NCBI RefSeq assembly: GCF_017352375.1
Contig: NZ_JAFEVR010000013.1
Span: 62,001-126,000, forward strand
Reading direction: 5' to 3'
Origin: Mycolicibacterium sp. S2-37
GTDB taxonomy: Bacteria > Actinomycetota > Actinomycetes > Mycobacteriales > Mycobacteriaceae
DNA: 64,000 bases
Below are positions 26,655 through 35,488 of the stretch, one piece after another. Numbering within the stretch: position 1 is the stretch's first letter; every line of letters begins with the position of its first letter. The notes below the pieces were generated by a model that saw only the letters and a program-made list of their open reading frames with translations, made no database searches and was not told the DNA's origin. The position numbers and the translations under genes are program-made.

Positions 26655-27632
26655 GTGACCATCGCGGTGACCGGCTCCATTGCCACCGACCATCTCATGC
26701 GCTTTCCCGGCAAATTCTCCGAGCAGCTGCTGCCCGACCATTTGCAGAAGGTGTCGCTGAGCTTCCTCGTCGACGACCTGGTGATGCACCGGGGCGGTGT
26801 CGCCGGGAACATGGCCTACGCGATCGGTGTCCTGGGCGGGGACGTCGCGCTCGTCGGCGCCGTAGGCCAGGATTTCGACGACTACCGGAGCTGGCTGGAG
26901 GCGGCCGGCGTCGACACCGAGAGCGTGCTGGTGTCGCAGTCGGCCTACACCGCGCGGTTCGTCTGCACCACCGACGAGGCCATGGCCCAGATCGCGTCGT
27001 TCTATCCGGGTGCGATGTCCGAGGCGCGCAACATCGCGCTGGCCGACCTCGTGCAGCGTCTGGGCACACCGGATCTGGTGATCGTCGGCGCGAACGATCC
27101 CGACGCGATGTTCCGACACACCGAGGAGTGCCGCGAGCTGGGCCTGTCCTTCGCCGCGGACCCCAGTCAGCAGCTGGCCCGCCTGGACGGCGCGCAGATC
27201 CGCGCACTGATCGACGGTGCCACCTATCTGTTCACCAACGACTACGAGTGGGATCTGCTGCTGCAGAAGTCCGGCCTGTCCGAGGCCGAGGTGATGAACC
27301 AGATCGGCCTGCGCGTGACCACGTTGGGACCCAAGGGCGTGGATCTGGTCAGCTCCGACGGCACCTTCATCCATGTCGATGTCGTCCCCGAGAAGCATCA
27401 GGCCGATCCGACCGGTATCGGGGACGCGTTCCGCGCCGGATTCCTCACCGGCCGTTCTGCGGGGCTGAGCCTCGAGCGTTCGGCGCAGCTGGCGTCGCTG
27501 GTCGCCGTGCTGGTGTTCGAGGCGCCCGGCCCGCAGGAGTGGACCTGGGATCGCGATGAGGCGGTGCGGCGGCTGGCCGACGCCTACGGCGAAGACGCCG
27601 GCCGGGAGATCGCCGAGGCGCTCGGCGCGTAA
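26655..27632 (+). CDS. adoK: Adenosine kinase (PfkB family)
   Basis: AdoK phosphorylates adenosine to AMP; the mycobacterial enzyme is of the bacterial ribokinase/PfkB type. The 325 residues show the PfkB signatures HRGGVAGNMAYAIGVLGG near residue 45 and DPTGIGDAFRAGFLTG near residue 255, where GIGDAF supplies the anion hole and catalytic Asp. GTG 26655 follows GAAGGGTGACG. Equivalent to Rv2202c (also called cbhK). Confidence 0.94.
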   Translation: MTIAVTGSIATDHLMRFPGKFSEQLLPDHLQKVSLSFLVDDLVMHRGGVAGNMAYAIGVLGGDVALVGAVGQDFDDYRSWLEAAGVDTESVLVSQSAYTARFVCTTDEAMAQIASFYPGAMSEARNIALADLVQRLGTPDLVIVGANDPDAMFRHTEECRELGLSFAADPSQQLARLDGAQIRALIDGATYLFTNDYEWDLLLQKSGLSEAEVMNQIGLRVTTLGPKGVDLVSSDGTFIHVDVVPEKHQADPTGIGDAFRAGFLTGRSAGLSLERSAQLASLVAVLVFEAPGPQEWTWDRDEAVRRLADAYGEDAGREIAEALGA

Positions 27633-27648
27633 GCGCCGGCAGCGGCCC

Positions 27649-28383
27649 ATGCGCGGACGGTGGACGACGGTCGCCCTGCTCGCGACGAGCGGAGTCGCGT
27701 TGAGCGGCTGCAGCGCCAGTGTCGGCGGGAGCTCGACGCCGACGGTGAGCCGGGACGCCCTGCAGAAGGACCTCACCACCAAGCTGGTCGACGCCGGAAC
27801 GACGCCGAACTCGGTGACCTGTGACCGGGATCTGGTCGGTGAGGTCGGGAACAGCAGCCGGTGCACGCTCGACCTGGGGCCCACCGACAGCATCGTGGCG
27901 CTGATCAGCGTCACCGGCGTGGAGGGCGGCACGATCGACTACGACGCCACGCCGTCGGTCACACAGCAGCAGTTGGAGGCGTCGGTGTCGGCGCTGTTGT
28001 CCCAGACGGCCGCCGTCGACTCCGTGGCCTGCGACGCCGGACTGGAACCCACGGTCGACACCGGAACGTTCTGCACCGTCACCTCGGAGGCTATCCCGGT
28101 GCAGCGGGAGGTGACCGTCAACAGCGTGAAGGGACTGCTGATGGACTACAGCGTCCTGCCCGTCCTGCGTGCCGACGAGGTCGTCGCCTCACTGACCGAT
28201 CAGCTCGAGCAACAGCTCGGCGCGCGTCCGGACACCGTCGACTGCGCCGACGATCTGCAGGGCAGGCCCGGTGCCACCACGGACTGCACTGTGACGCTGG
28301 GCGAAGCGACGCAGACCTTCGTCGTGACGGTCGATACCGTCGACGGCACGAACGTCGACTACAGCTTCCGGCCGAGAACCTAG
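27649..28383 (+). CDS. Predicted lipoprotein with DUF4333-like repeats
   Basis: A 244-residue exported lipoprotein: basic start MRGRWTTVALLATSG, then lipobox ALSGC at about residue 20. The mature part holds three similar units of about 70 residues, each with a Cys pair separated by about 20-25 residues (VTCDRDLVGEVG..SRCTLD; VACDAGLEP..TFCTVT; VDCADDLQG..TDCTVT). This is the pattern of DUF4333-type domains. Three disulfide-linked beta modules are expected; the ligand is unknown. It follows adoK by 16 bases and overlaps the end of convergent asnB by 4 bases (CTAG). Confidence 0.78.
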   Translation: MRGRWTTVALLATSGVALSGCSASVGGSSTPTVSRDALQKDLTTKLVDAGTTPNSVTCDRDLVGEVGNSSRCTLDLGPTDSIVALISVTGVEGGTIDYDATPSVTQQQLEASVSALLSQTAAVDSVACDAGLEPTVDTGTFCTVTSEAIPVQREVTVNSVKGLLMDYSVLPVLRADEVVASLTDQLEQQLGARPDTVDCADDLQGRPGATTDCTVTLGEATQTFVVTVDTVDGTNVDYSFRPRT

Positions 28384-30323
28384 AGCTGCACCGGGTAGTG
28401 CGGCTCGCTGATCTGCGGGGTGACGCTGCCGTCGACGAAAATCGCGTGCCACAGCATGAAGATCAGCACCGTCCACAACCGGCGGCTGTGGTCGCTCTCG
28501 CCGTTGCGGTGCTCGTCGAGCATCCGGCGCACCGCCTGCAGATCGATCAGCTCGCCGGTCTGTGACGACGCCACCGTGGCGTAGGCCCAGTCGAGCAGCT
28601 CGCCCGCGCGCAGCCAATGCCGGATCGGCACCGGGAAACCGAGTTTGGGCCGGTGCAGGACGTGCGGAGGGATCACCGGTTCCAGAGCGCGCCGCAGCGC
28701 GTACTTCGTGGTCGCCCTGGTGATCTTCTGCTCCAGCGGCAACCGGGCGGCGACGGCGAACACTTCGGGATCCAGGAACGGCACCCGCAGTTCCAGCGAG
28801 TTGGCCATCGTCATCTTGTCGGCCTTGACGAGGATGTCGCCGCGCAGCCACGTGAACAGATCGATGTGCTGCATCCGCGCCACCGGATCCCAGCCCTCGG
28901 ACTCGGCGTACACCGGTGCGGTGACATCGGTGTGCGTCCAGTCGGGGGAGAAGCGGCGCAGCACCGCCCGCAGCTGGGCGTCGGAGAAGCTGCGGGCGTT
29001 GCCGTAGTAGCGCTCCTCGAGGGTCAGCGATCCGCGGTGCAGCAGGCTCTTGCCGCGTAGGCCCTCCGGCAGCGGTGCCGACGCCCGGCCCAGCGAGCGG
29101 CGCACCGGGCGGGGCAGATAGTCGAATGCGCGCAGTGACAGCGGCTCGCGGTAGATGGTGTAGCCGCCGAACAGCTCGTCGGCGCCCTCGCCGGACAGCA
29201 CCACTTTGACGTGTTTACGGGCCTCTCTGGCGATGAAGTACAGCGGTACCAGCGCCGGATCTGCGACCGGCTCGTCGAGGTACCACACGATCGCCGGCAG
29301 CGCCTCGACGAACTCCGCCTGACTGACGACCTTGGTGATATGCCGTGCGCCGATCGCCTCGGCCGACGCCACCGCGACGTCGACCTCCGAGAAGCCCTCC
29401 CGCTCGAAGCCGGTGGTGAACGTGATGAGCCGGGGGTTGTGGCGCATCGCCAGCGCGGCGATCGCCGTCGAATCGATCCCGCCCGACAGGAAGGAGCCGA
29501 CGGTGACGTCGGCCCGCATGTGCTTGGCCACCGAATCCTCGAGGACTGCGGTGATCTCGTCGTAGCGGGCCTGGTCGTCGCCAGTCCGGAACGGCCGGGC
29601 GTCGAAGCGCGGGGTGAAGTAGCGCTCCACCTCCGGCGCCGTACCGGCACGGATGCGGGCGTAGCTGCCCGATTCCAGCCGGCGGATCCCGCGGTGCAGC
29701 GTCTCCGGTTCAGGCACGTATTGCAGCACCGTGTAGTGCTGCACCGCCCGCTCGTCGAGGTCGGTGTCGATGCCGAGCTGGTCGGCGACGGCGAGCAGGC
29801 ACTTCTTCTCACTGCCGACCGCGGTGCCGCCCGGGCCGGCCGCGAGGTACAGCGGTTTGATGCCGAACGGATCGCGTGCGCAGAACAACTCGCCCTCGAC
29901 GGTGTCCCACAGGGCGAAGGCGAACATTCCCCGCAGCCGCGTCAGCGCCGCTGTGCCCCAGTGGTGGTAGGCGGCGATGATCGCCTCACCGTCGCCGTCG
30001 GTGGCGAACACCGCACCGAACTGGGCGCTGAGCTCGTCCCGCAATTCCAGATAGTTGTAGATCTCGCCGTTGAACACCAGCACGTAGCGGTCCGGCGCCT
30101 CCGGCGGGCCCCACCGCAGCGGCTGGTGGCTGTGGGCGATGTCGATGATCGACAGCCGATTGAAACCGAGCACGATCGACGGCGTCGCGGGGTCGTCGGA
30201 CCAGGTGCCCGGCTCGTCGGGCCCGCGGTGGCGCATCAGATCGGCAGCCCCCGAAACCGCCTCGACCAGTGCCGAAGAGGGCTGCGCGGACGGGTCTTTC
30301 AGGAACGCCAGCAGTCCGCACAC
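28380..30323 (-). CDS. asnB: Glutamine-hydrolysing asparagine synthetase
   Basis: AsnB makes asparagine from aspartate using glutamine amide nitrogen and ATP. The 647 residues begin with MCGLLAFL, where Cys2 becomes the N-terminal glutaminase nucleophile; this fixes the start at GTG 30323. The glutaminase domain shows RLSIIDIAHSHQP and YNYLELRDEL, and the synthetase domain has the ATP pyrophosphatase loop GSFLSGGIDSTAIAAL and SGEGADELFGGY. A CATACT element at 30331-30336, 7 bases upstream, suggests a leaderless mRNA. Equivalent to Rv2201. Some close homologues modify cell-wall or other targets, but the simple enzyme is most likely. Confidence 0.93.
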   Translation of the reverse strand: MCGLLAFLKDPSAQPSSALVEAVSGAADLMRHRGPDEPGTWSDDPATPSIVLGFNRLSIIDIAHSHQPLRWGPPEAPDRYVLVFNGEIYNYLELRDELSAQFGAVFATDGDGEAIIAAYHHWGTAALTRLRGMFAFALWDTVEGELFCARDPFGIKPLYLAAGPGGTAVGSEKKCLLAVADQLGIDTDLDERAVQHYTVLQYVPEPETLHRGIRRLESGSYARIRAGTAPEVERYFTPRFDARPFRTGDDQARYDEITAVLEDSVAKHMRADVTVGSFLSGGIDSTAIAALAMRHNPRLITFTTGFEREGFSEVDVAVASAEAIGARHITKVVSQAEFVEALPAIVWYLDEPVADPALVPLYFIAREARKHVKVVLSGEGADELFGGYTIYREPLSLRAFDYLPRPVRRSLGRASAPLPEGLRGKSLLHRGSLTLEERYYGNARSFSDAQLRAVLRRFSPDWTHTDVTAPVYAESEGWDPVARMQHIDLFTWLRGDILVKADKMTMANSLELRVPFLDPEVFAVAARLPLEQKITRATTKYALRRALEPVIPPHVLHRPKLGFPVPIRHWLRAGELLDWAYATVASSQTGELIDLQAVRRMLDEHRNGESDHSRRLWTVLIFMLWHAIFVDGSVTPQISEPHYPVQL

Positions 30324-30330
30324 CGGGCCA

Positions 30331-30336
30331 AGTATG
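30331..30336 (-). promoter_or_regulatory. Leaderless -10 element of asnB
   Basis: CATACT on the minus strand ends 7 bases before GTG 30323, agreeing with the start required by the N-terminal Cys nucleophile. Confidence 0.5.
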
Positions 30337-30461
30337 CCTAATGCCCCGGCGCGGGGGCGCGACGGCACATAAAGGGTCGGGTGTGTCGAGACTGCCGTCC
30401 ACGGGTGGTCTACGCTGCGTAGTATTCGGCTGGCTTCACGGAGTTCTTAGGAGGCGCCAAC

Positions 30462-31514
30462 GTGACCCCTCGCGGGCGGAAGGCGAAGGCACGCACAGCG
30501 GCATTGGCACTGGTCTTGGGGGCCACCGCGGTGCTGCTCAGTGGCTGCAGCTGGTCGGAGGTACTCGGCCTGGGCTGGCCCAACGGCATCACTCCGGAAG
30601 CGCACCTGAACCGTGAACTGTGGATCGGCTCGGTGATCGCCGCGCTGGTCGTCGGCGGCATCGTGTACGTGCTGATCTTCTGGACCAGCCTGTTCCACCG
30701 CAAGAAGGCCGACGACGCGGATTTCCCGCGGCAGTTCGGGTACAACATGCCGCTGGAACTGACGCTGACGGTCATCCCGTTCCTGATCATCTCGGTGCTG
30801 TTCTACTTCACCGTGGTCGTCCAGGAGGAGATGCTGGCCAAGGAGGACAACCCCGAGGTCACCGTCGACGTGACGGCCTTCCAGTGGAACTGGAAGTTCG
30901 GCTACAACTCGGTGCGCTTCGCCGACGGCACCATCAACTACGACGGCACCGACCCCGAACGGGCCGAGGCCGTCGCCTCACGGCCCGGTGAGGCCGGCGC
31001 GGTGGGTGAACCGCACGCCGCCGAGACCGAGCATGGCGCAATCGCGGGCAAGAACCCCGAGGACCGCAGCTACCTGGCCTTCGACAAGGTCGAGACACTC
31101 GGCACCACCGAGGAGATCCCGATCCTGGTGCTGCCGACCGGTAAGCGCATCGAGTTCCGCATCGCCTCGGCCGACGTGATCCACGGCTTCTGGGTGCCGG
31201 AGTTCCTGTTCAAGCGCGACGTCATCCCGGACCCGCAGGCGAACAACTCCGACAACATCTTCCAGATCAGCGAGATCTACGAGACCGGGGCGTTCGTCGG
31301 GCGCTGCACCGAGATGTGCGGCACCTACCACGCGATGATGAACTTCGAGGTCCGCGTGGTGGAGCCCAACGACTTCAAGGCGTACCTGGATCAGCGCATC
31401 GCCGGTAAGACCAACGCCGAGGCGCTGCAGGCGATCAACCAGTCACCCACGGCCACGACCACCCGCCCGTTCGATTCGCGCCGCGGCGAGATGGCCCCCC
31501 AGGCGAGCAGGTAG
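30462..31514 (+). CDS. ctaC: Cytochrome aa3 oxidase subunit II
   Basis: Subunit II takes electrons from the bcc complex to the aa3 oxidase. The 350-residue precursor has a lipobox (VLLSGC near residue 29), two membrane helices (WIGSVIAALVVGGIVYVLIF and LTLTVIPFLIISVLFYFTVV), the aromatic QWNWKFGY and the CuA site GRCTEMCGTYHAMM near residue 285. Residues about 165-195 form an actinobacterial insertion. GTG 30462 has GGAGG upstream. It is followed by ctaF at 8 bases. The partner bcc complex and subunit III are encoded 2 kb away on the other strand; subunit I (ctaD) is not in the window. Confidence 0.96.
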   Translation: MTPRGRKAKARTAALALVLGATAVLLSGCSWSEVLGLGWPNGITPEAHLNRELWIGSVIAALVVGGIVYVLIFWTSLFHRKKADDADFPRQFGYNMPLELTLTVIPFLIISVLFYFTVVVQEEMLAKEDNPEVTVDVTAFQWNWKFGYNSVRFADGTINYDGTDPERAEAVASRPGEAGAVGEPHAAETEHGAIAGKNPEDRSYLAFDKVETLGTTEEIPILVLPTGKRIEFRIASADVIHGFWVPEFLFKRDVIPDPQANNSDNIFQISEIYETGAFVGRCTEMCGTYHAMMNFEVRVVEPNDFKAYLDQRIAGKTNAEALQAINQSPTATTTRPFDSRRGEMAPQASR

Positions 31515-31522
31515 GACTCCGG

Positions 31523-31942
31523 ATGCACATCGAAGCCAGGTTGTTCGAGTTCCTCACCGCTTTCTTCGCGCTCTCCGCGGTGGTCTACGCCGTGTTGACA
31601 GCGATGTTCAGCCCCGGCGGCGTCGAATGGGCCGGGACCACGGCGCTGGTCCTCACCACCGGACTGACCCTGATCACCGGGACGTTCTTCCGCTTCGTCG
31701 CCCGCCGGCTCGACACCCGGCCGGAGGACTACGAGGACGCCGAGATCAGCGACGGCGCCGGCGAACTGGGCTTCTTCCCGCCGCACAGCTGGTGGCCCAT
31801 CCTGATCGCGCTGTCGTTCTCGGTGGCTGCCGTCGGCACCGCACTGTGGTTGCCGTGGCTGATCGTCGCGGGCGTGGTGTTCGTGCTGACGTCGGCCGCC
31901 GGCCTGGTCTTCGAGTATCACTGGGGCCCCGAGAAGCACTGA
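31523..31942 (+). CDS. ctaF: Cytochrome c oxidase subunit IV (actinobacterial)
   Basis: A 139-residue protein with four hydrophobic segments beginning MHIEARLFEFLTAFFALSAV, with the family block RRLDTRPEDYEDAEISDGAGE in the cytoplasmic loop and PHSWWPILIALSF after it. This is the small subunit IV of the mycobacterial aa3 oxidase (Rv2199c). It follows ctaC at 8 bases and is certainly cotranscribed. Confidence 0.93.
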   Translation: MHIEARLFEFLTAFFALSAVVYAVLTAMFSPGGVEWAGTTALVLTTGLTLITGTFFRFVARRLDTRPEDYEDAEISDGAGELGFFPPHSWWPILIALSFSVAAVGTALWLPWLIVAGVVFVLTSAAGLVFEYHWGPEKH

Positions 31943-32066
31943 CGCGGTCCACGCTGGGCGAAGATCACGAAAAGAGCACCACTTGGCCGGCGAAGGGCCT
32001 TGCGTTGTTCGGCCGTCCCCAGTCGTTGGGTAGGGTTGCCGGGGCGCGGTGAGCGGCTGAGGCTGA

Positions 32067-32087
32067 CGTAACCGGCGCCGGGTTACG
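32067..32087. promoter_or_regulatory. GTAAC/GTTAC inverted repeat upstream of mmpS3
   Basis: CGTAACC (32067-32073) and GGTTACG (32081-32087) form a 7-bp inverted repeat around GGCGCCG, 25 bases before ATG 32112. It could be a dimeric regulator site or the stem of a short leader hairpin; which regulator is unknown. Confidence 0.35.
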
Positions 32088-32111
32088 CAGTGCGAGAAGG
32101 ATAGGCGTGAG

Positions 32112-33035
32112 ATGAGCGGGCCGAATCCCCCAGGGGCCGACTCGCCGGGACCAGACCAGCCCGAACGGGAGGGCGGCAGGCACTCGGCACCCGATGAGCC
32201 GACCGAGCAGGTCGGCTCCGGTCCCGACTTCGCCGGCGGCGCGGGCGATCACGCGCCGCCCACCAGCGAGACCGATCTGCACGCACAGGCCTATTCGGCC
32301 CCCGAGTCCGAACACTTCACCAGCGGGCCCTACGTCCCGGCGGATCCTGCGCTCTACGACTACGACACCTACGAAGCCGCCCCCGCCCCGATCGACGAGG
32401 CGGCGCCCCCGCGCTGGCCGTGGGTGGTCGGCGTGACCGCGATCATCGCCGCGATCGCGCTGGTCGTCTCGGTGGCGTTGCTGGTGACCAGTACCGACAC
32501 CGATCAACTGGCCAATCCCGACACCACGACGTCCTCGGCGCCGCCGGTCCAGGACGAGATCACCACGACCACGCCGCCGCCGCCTCCGCCGCCGCCCCCT
32601 CCGACGACGGAGCCGCCACCCCCGCCGCCGCCGGAGACCGTGACGGTGACCGAGCCGCCGCCACCGCCCCCGGCGCCCGTCGAGCCGCCGCCGCCCCCAC
32701 CGCCACCGGCTCCGGAGACCACGACGCCACCTCCGCCGCCGCCCACGACGACCACTCCGGCCGGCCCGCGGCAGGTCACCTACACGGTGACCGGTACCAA
32801 GGCGCCCGGCGACATCATCACCGTCACCTACGTCGACGCGGCGGGCCGCAGGCGCACGCAGCGCAACGTCTACATCCCGTGGTCGTTGACCGTCACGCCG
32901 ATCTCGCAGTCCGACGTCGGATCGGTGCAGGCGTCAAGCCTGTTCCTGGTCAGCCGGCTGAACTGCTCGATCACGTCGAGTGACGGAACGGTGTTGTCGT
33001 CGAACACCGCCAACGCCCCGCAGACCAGCTGCTGA
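32112..33035 (+). CDS. mmpS3: MmpS3-type membrane protein with polyproline linker
   Basis: A 307-residue protein. Residues 1-95 are acidic and cytoplasmic, residues 98-122 form a membrane helix (WPWVVGVTAIIAAIALVVSV), residues about 145-220 are a Thr/Pro linker with many PPPP runs, and the C-terminal 85 residues are the MmpS domain (RQVTYTVTGTKAPGDIITVT, ending with Cys in LNCSITSS and QTSC). MmpS proteins usually partner MmpL transporters, but MmpS3 (Rv2198c) is an orphan placed beside cytochrome oxidase genes and linked to cell-envelope growth. Its TGA overlaps the next ATG (TGATG). Confidence 0.88.
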   Translation: MSGPNPPGADSPGPDQPEREGGRHSAPDEPTEQVGSGPDFAGGAGDHAPPTSETDLHAQAYSAPESEHFTSGPYVPADPALYDYDTYEAAPAPIDEAAPPRWPWVVGVTAIIAAIALVVSVALLVTSTDTDQLANPDTTTSSAPPVQDEITTTTPPPPPPPPPPTTEPPPPPPPETVTVTEPPPPPPAPVEPPPPPPPPAPETTTPPPPPPTTTTPAGPRQVTYTVTGTKAPGDIITVTYVDAAGRRRTQRNVYIPWSLTVTPISQSDVGSVQASSLFLVSRLNCSITSSDGTVLSSNTANAPQTSC

Positions 33036-33676
33036 TGGCACGACTCACCGACACCGGCGACACCAGGGCCGCGGTACACCCCCGCACCGGCGCCCTGGCC
33101 GGGAACCTCGACCGGATCCTGATGGGTGTCTGCGTGGCTGCCTGGCTGGCCGCCCTGGGCACGGGCGTCGCGGCCACCGTTGCGCTGGCCGACCTGGGCC
33201 GTCGCCAGCCGGACACCCCGGGCGGATCGGACACCCCCTGGTTGCTCTACACCGTGATCGGGGTGTCGGCCGTCGTCATCGTCGCTGCCGTCCCGCTGCT
33301 GCTCCGGGCGCGTCGCGCTGCACAGGCCGAGCCGGCGCCCGCACCGCTGACCCGGGACAGGCCCGCGCCCGTCGTGCCCGAGCCGGCCACCGAGCGGATG
33401 CGCGCCGTCCGTCCCGCCACGGTGCCGGCGAGCCTGCCGCAGACATATCCGACCGGGGCGGTCGACCAGCTGTGGCTGCGCAGCGTCCTGTCGGTCACCA
33501 CGGCCATGGGTGTCGCACTCATCGCCATCGGTGCCGCCACCTATCTGATGGCCGTGGAGAACGACACGGTCGCGTGGGTGCTGTACGGGCTTGCCGCCGT
33601 GGTCACGCTGGCGATGCCCATTGCGCCCTGGTGGTATCTGCGCCGGCTGCGTGAGCTCGTCGAACCGGCTGTCTGA
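33035..33676 (+). CDS. DUF2561-type four-helix membrane protein (Rv2197c-like)
   Basis: A 213-residue membrane protein with four hydrophobic segments: residues 29-52 (ILMGVCVAAWLAALGTGVAA), 70-90 (LLYTVIGVSAVVIVAAVPLL), and two after residue 148 (SVLSVTTAMGVALIAIGAAT and WVLYGLAAVVTLAMPIAPWW). A Pro/Ala-rich cytoplasmic loop separates the pairs. It is coupled to mmpS3 by a one-base overlap and sits downstream of ctaC-ctaF. The function is unknown; location suggests a link with the respiratory supercomplex or with MmpS3. Confidence 0.78.
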   Translation: MARLTDTGDTRAAVHPRTGALAGNLDRILMGVCVAAWLAALGTGVAATVALADLGRRQPDTPGGSDTPWLLYTVIGVSAVVIVAAVPLLLRARRAAQAEPAPAPLTRDRPAPVVPEPATERMRAVRPATVPASLPQTYPTGAVDQLWLRSVLSVTTAMGVALIAIGAATYLMAVENDTVAWVLYGLAAVVTLAMPIAPWWYLRRLRELVEPAV

Positions 33677-33721
33677 CCCCGCTCCGGCGGGCAGCGGTTG
33701 ACGCGGCGATCCACCCGTGAA

Positions 33722-33772
33722 ACGACACGGTCGCCGCCCCCCTCGCCAGGAGGAGTGCGGCGACCGTGTCGT
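33722..33772. terminator. Long bidirectional hairpin between the two respiratory operons
   Basis: A perfect 16-bp stem: ACGACACGGTCGCCGC (33722-33737) with its complement at 33757-33772. The 19-base loop contains a further 4-bp stem (33741-33744 with 33750-33753). It separates the convergent ctaC-to-Rv2197c and ctaE-to-qcrB operons. No T-tract follows on either strand. It is the longest perfect hairpin I noticed in the window. Confidence 0.75.
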
Positions 33773-33787
33773 GATCGCGTGAAACCG

Positions 33788-35488
33788 CTAGTGGTGGCCG
33801 TTCGAGCCGTTCCCGTCACCGTGACCGTTCGAACCGTTGCCGTGCCCGTCGCCATGGCCATTGCCATTGCCCGCGTCCTGACGTTCCCGCAGCGCAGTCA
33901 GCGACCGGCGGTGCGCGGAGTGCGCGGCCTCGGTGATGGCGTCGTGCTCAACGGCCGGATCGGCGAACAGGAAGCTGCCGGTGCCCGGCGCGCCGCCGGA
34001 GCCCAGCTTGTTCATCCGCTTGGGCAGCGCGGCGCCCTGGTAATCCAGCGGAATCGGATGGCCGTGCTCGTCGACCGGTCCCAGCGGCTGGTGCAACTCG
34101 ATGTAGGCACCGTGCGGCAGCCGCTTGATGATGCCGGTCTCGATACCGTGCTCGAGCACCTCGCGGTCACTGCGCTGCAACGCCACCGCCCACCGGTAGG
34201 TGACGAAGTAGACGATCGCCGGCAGCACCACCATGCCGATACGCCCGATCCATGTCGTCGCGTTCAGCGAGATGTCGAACTTGAACGCGATGATGTCGTT
34301 CATGCAGGCGAAGGTCAGCAGGATGTAGAACGAGATGGCCATCGCGCCGATCGCGGTGCGCACCGGGGCGTCCCGGGGGCGCTGCAACAGGTTGTGGTGG
34401 GCGGTGTCGCCGCTGAACTTCTTCTCCAGGAACGGATAGACGGTCAGCAGACCGAGGATCAGGCCCATCAACACCGCGATCCACACCGGCTGCGGGATCG
34501 TGTAATTGCCGATGTAGAACTCCCACGCCGGCCACAGTCGGATCAGACCGTCGGTCCACATCATGTAGAAGTCCGGCTGGCTACCGGCCGACACCTGGGA
34601 CGGCTTGTACGGCCCCAGTGCCCAGATCGGGTTGATCTGCAAGAGCCCGCCCATGAGGCCGATCACGCCGACCGTCATCGCGAAGAACGCACCGGATTTC
34701 ACCGCGAACACCGGCATGACGCGCACGCCGACGACGTTCTTCTCGGTGCGTCCGGGGCCGGGGAACTGGGTGTGCTTCTGGAACCACACCAGCGCCAGGT
34801 GGGCGGCGATCAGCGCGAGCATGATGCCCGGGATCAGCAGGATGTGCAGCGCGTACAGGCGCGGAATGATGATCGTGCCCGGGAAATCGCCGCCGAACAA
34901 CGCCCAGTGCATCCACGTGCCGACCACCGGGATGCCCATTGTGATACCCGACAGGGCGGCGCGCAGGCCGGTTCCGGACAGCAGATCGTCGGGCAGCGAG
35001 TAGCCGAAGAAGCCCTCGAACATCGCCAGGATCAGCAGCAGCGAGCCGATCACCCAGTTCGCCTCGCGGGGGCGCCGGAATGCGCCGGTGAAGAAGATGC
35101 GGGCGAGGTGGACCATGATCGACGCCGCGAACAGCAGCGCTGCCCAGTGGTGAACCTGGCGGACGAACAGACCGCCACGGACCTCGAAGCTGATGTCGAG
35201 CGCTGACTCGTAGGCCTTCGACATCGTGACGCCGCGCAGAGGCTGGTACACACCGTCGTAGGTGACCTCGGCCATCGACGGGTCGAAGAACAGGGTCAGC
35301 CAGATGCCGGTGAGCAGCAACACGATGAAGCTGTACAGCGCGATCTCACCGAGCAGGAAGGACCAGTGCGTCGGGAAGACCTTGTTCAGCTGTCGTCGCA
35401 CCGCTGCCGACGGGTGGTAGCGCGAATCCATCGCGTCACCCTGGGCGGCCAACCGCGCTCCGAGCTTCGATTCAGCTTGAGGACTCAT
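33788..35488 (-). CDS. qcrB: Cytochrome b subunit of the bcc complex
   Basis: QcrB holds the quinol sites and two b haems of the bcc complex. The 566 residues begin with a cytoplasmic N-terminus, then HWSFLLGEIALYSFIVLLLTG and the haem-ligand helices (RQVHHWAALLFAASIMVHL and HILLIPGIMLALIAAHLALV), with PDDLLSGTG between. QcrB is the target of imidazopyridine amides in M. tuberculosis. The C-terminus ends in an unusual tail of about 30 residues made almost only of Gly, Asn, His, Asp and Ser (GNGNGHGDGHGNGSNGHGDG). Its ATG overlaps the qcrA stop by 4 bases. Confidence 0.96.
   Translation of the reverse strand: MSPQAESKLGARLAAQGDAMDSRYHPSAAVRRQLNKVFPTHWSFLLGEIALYSFIVLLLTGIWLTLFFDPSMAEVTYDGVYQPLRGVTMSKAYESALDISFEVRGGLFVRQVHHWAALLFAASIMVHLARIFFTGAFRRPREANWVIGSLLLILAMFEGFFGYSLPDDLLSGTGLRAALSGITMGIPVVGTWMHWALFGGDFPGTIIIPRLYALHILLIPGIMLALIAAHLALVWFQKHTQFPGPGRTEKNVVGVRVMPVFAVKSGAFFAMTVGVIGLMGGLLQINPIWALGPYKPSQVSAGSQPDFYMMWTDGLIRLWPAWEFYIGNYTIPQPVWIAVLMGLILGLLTVYPFLEKKFSGDTAHHNLLQRPRDAPVRTAIGAMAISFYILLTFACMNDIIAFKFDISLNATTWIGRIGMVVLPAIVYFVTYRWAVALQRSDREVLEHGIETGIIKRLPHGAYIELHQPLGPVDEHGHPIPLDYQGAALPKRMNKLGSGGAPGTGSFLFADPAVEHDAITEAAHSAHRRSLTALRERQDAGNGNGHGDGHGNGSNGHGDGNGSNGHH

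Noticed and set aside
32560..32760. GCC-rich triplet tract resembling a simple repeat or CRISPR-like array
   Set aside because: It encodes the Thr/Pro linker of the MmpS3-type protein; there are no spaced repeats.
33698..35206. A 502-codon frame opposite qcrB
   Set aside because: Shadow of the qcrB codon pattern; QcrB is firmly identified by its haem-ligand helices.
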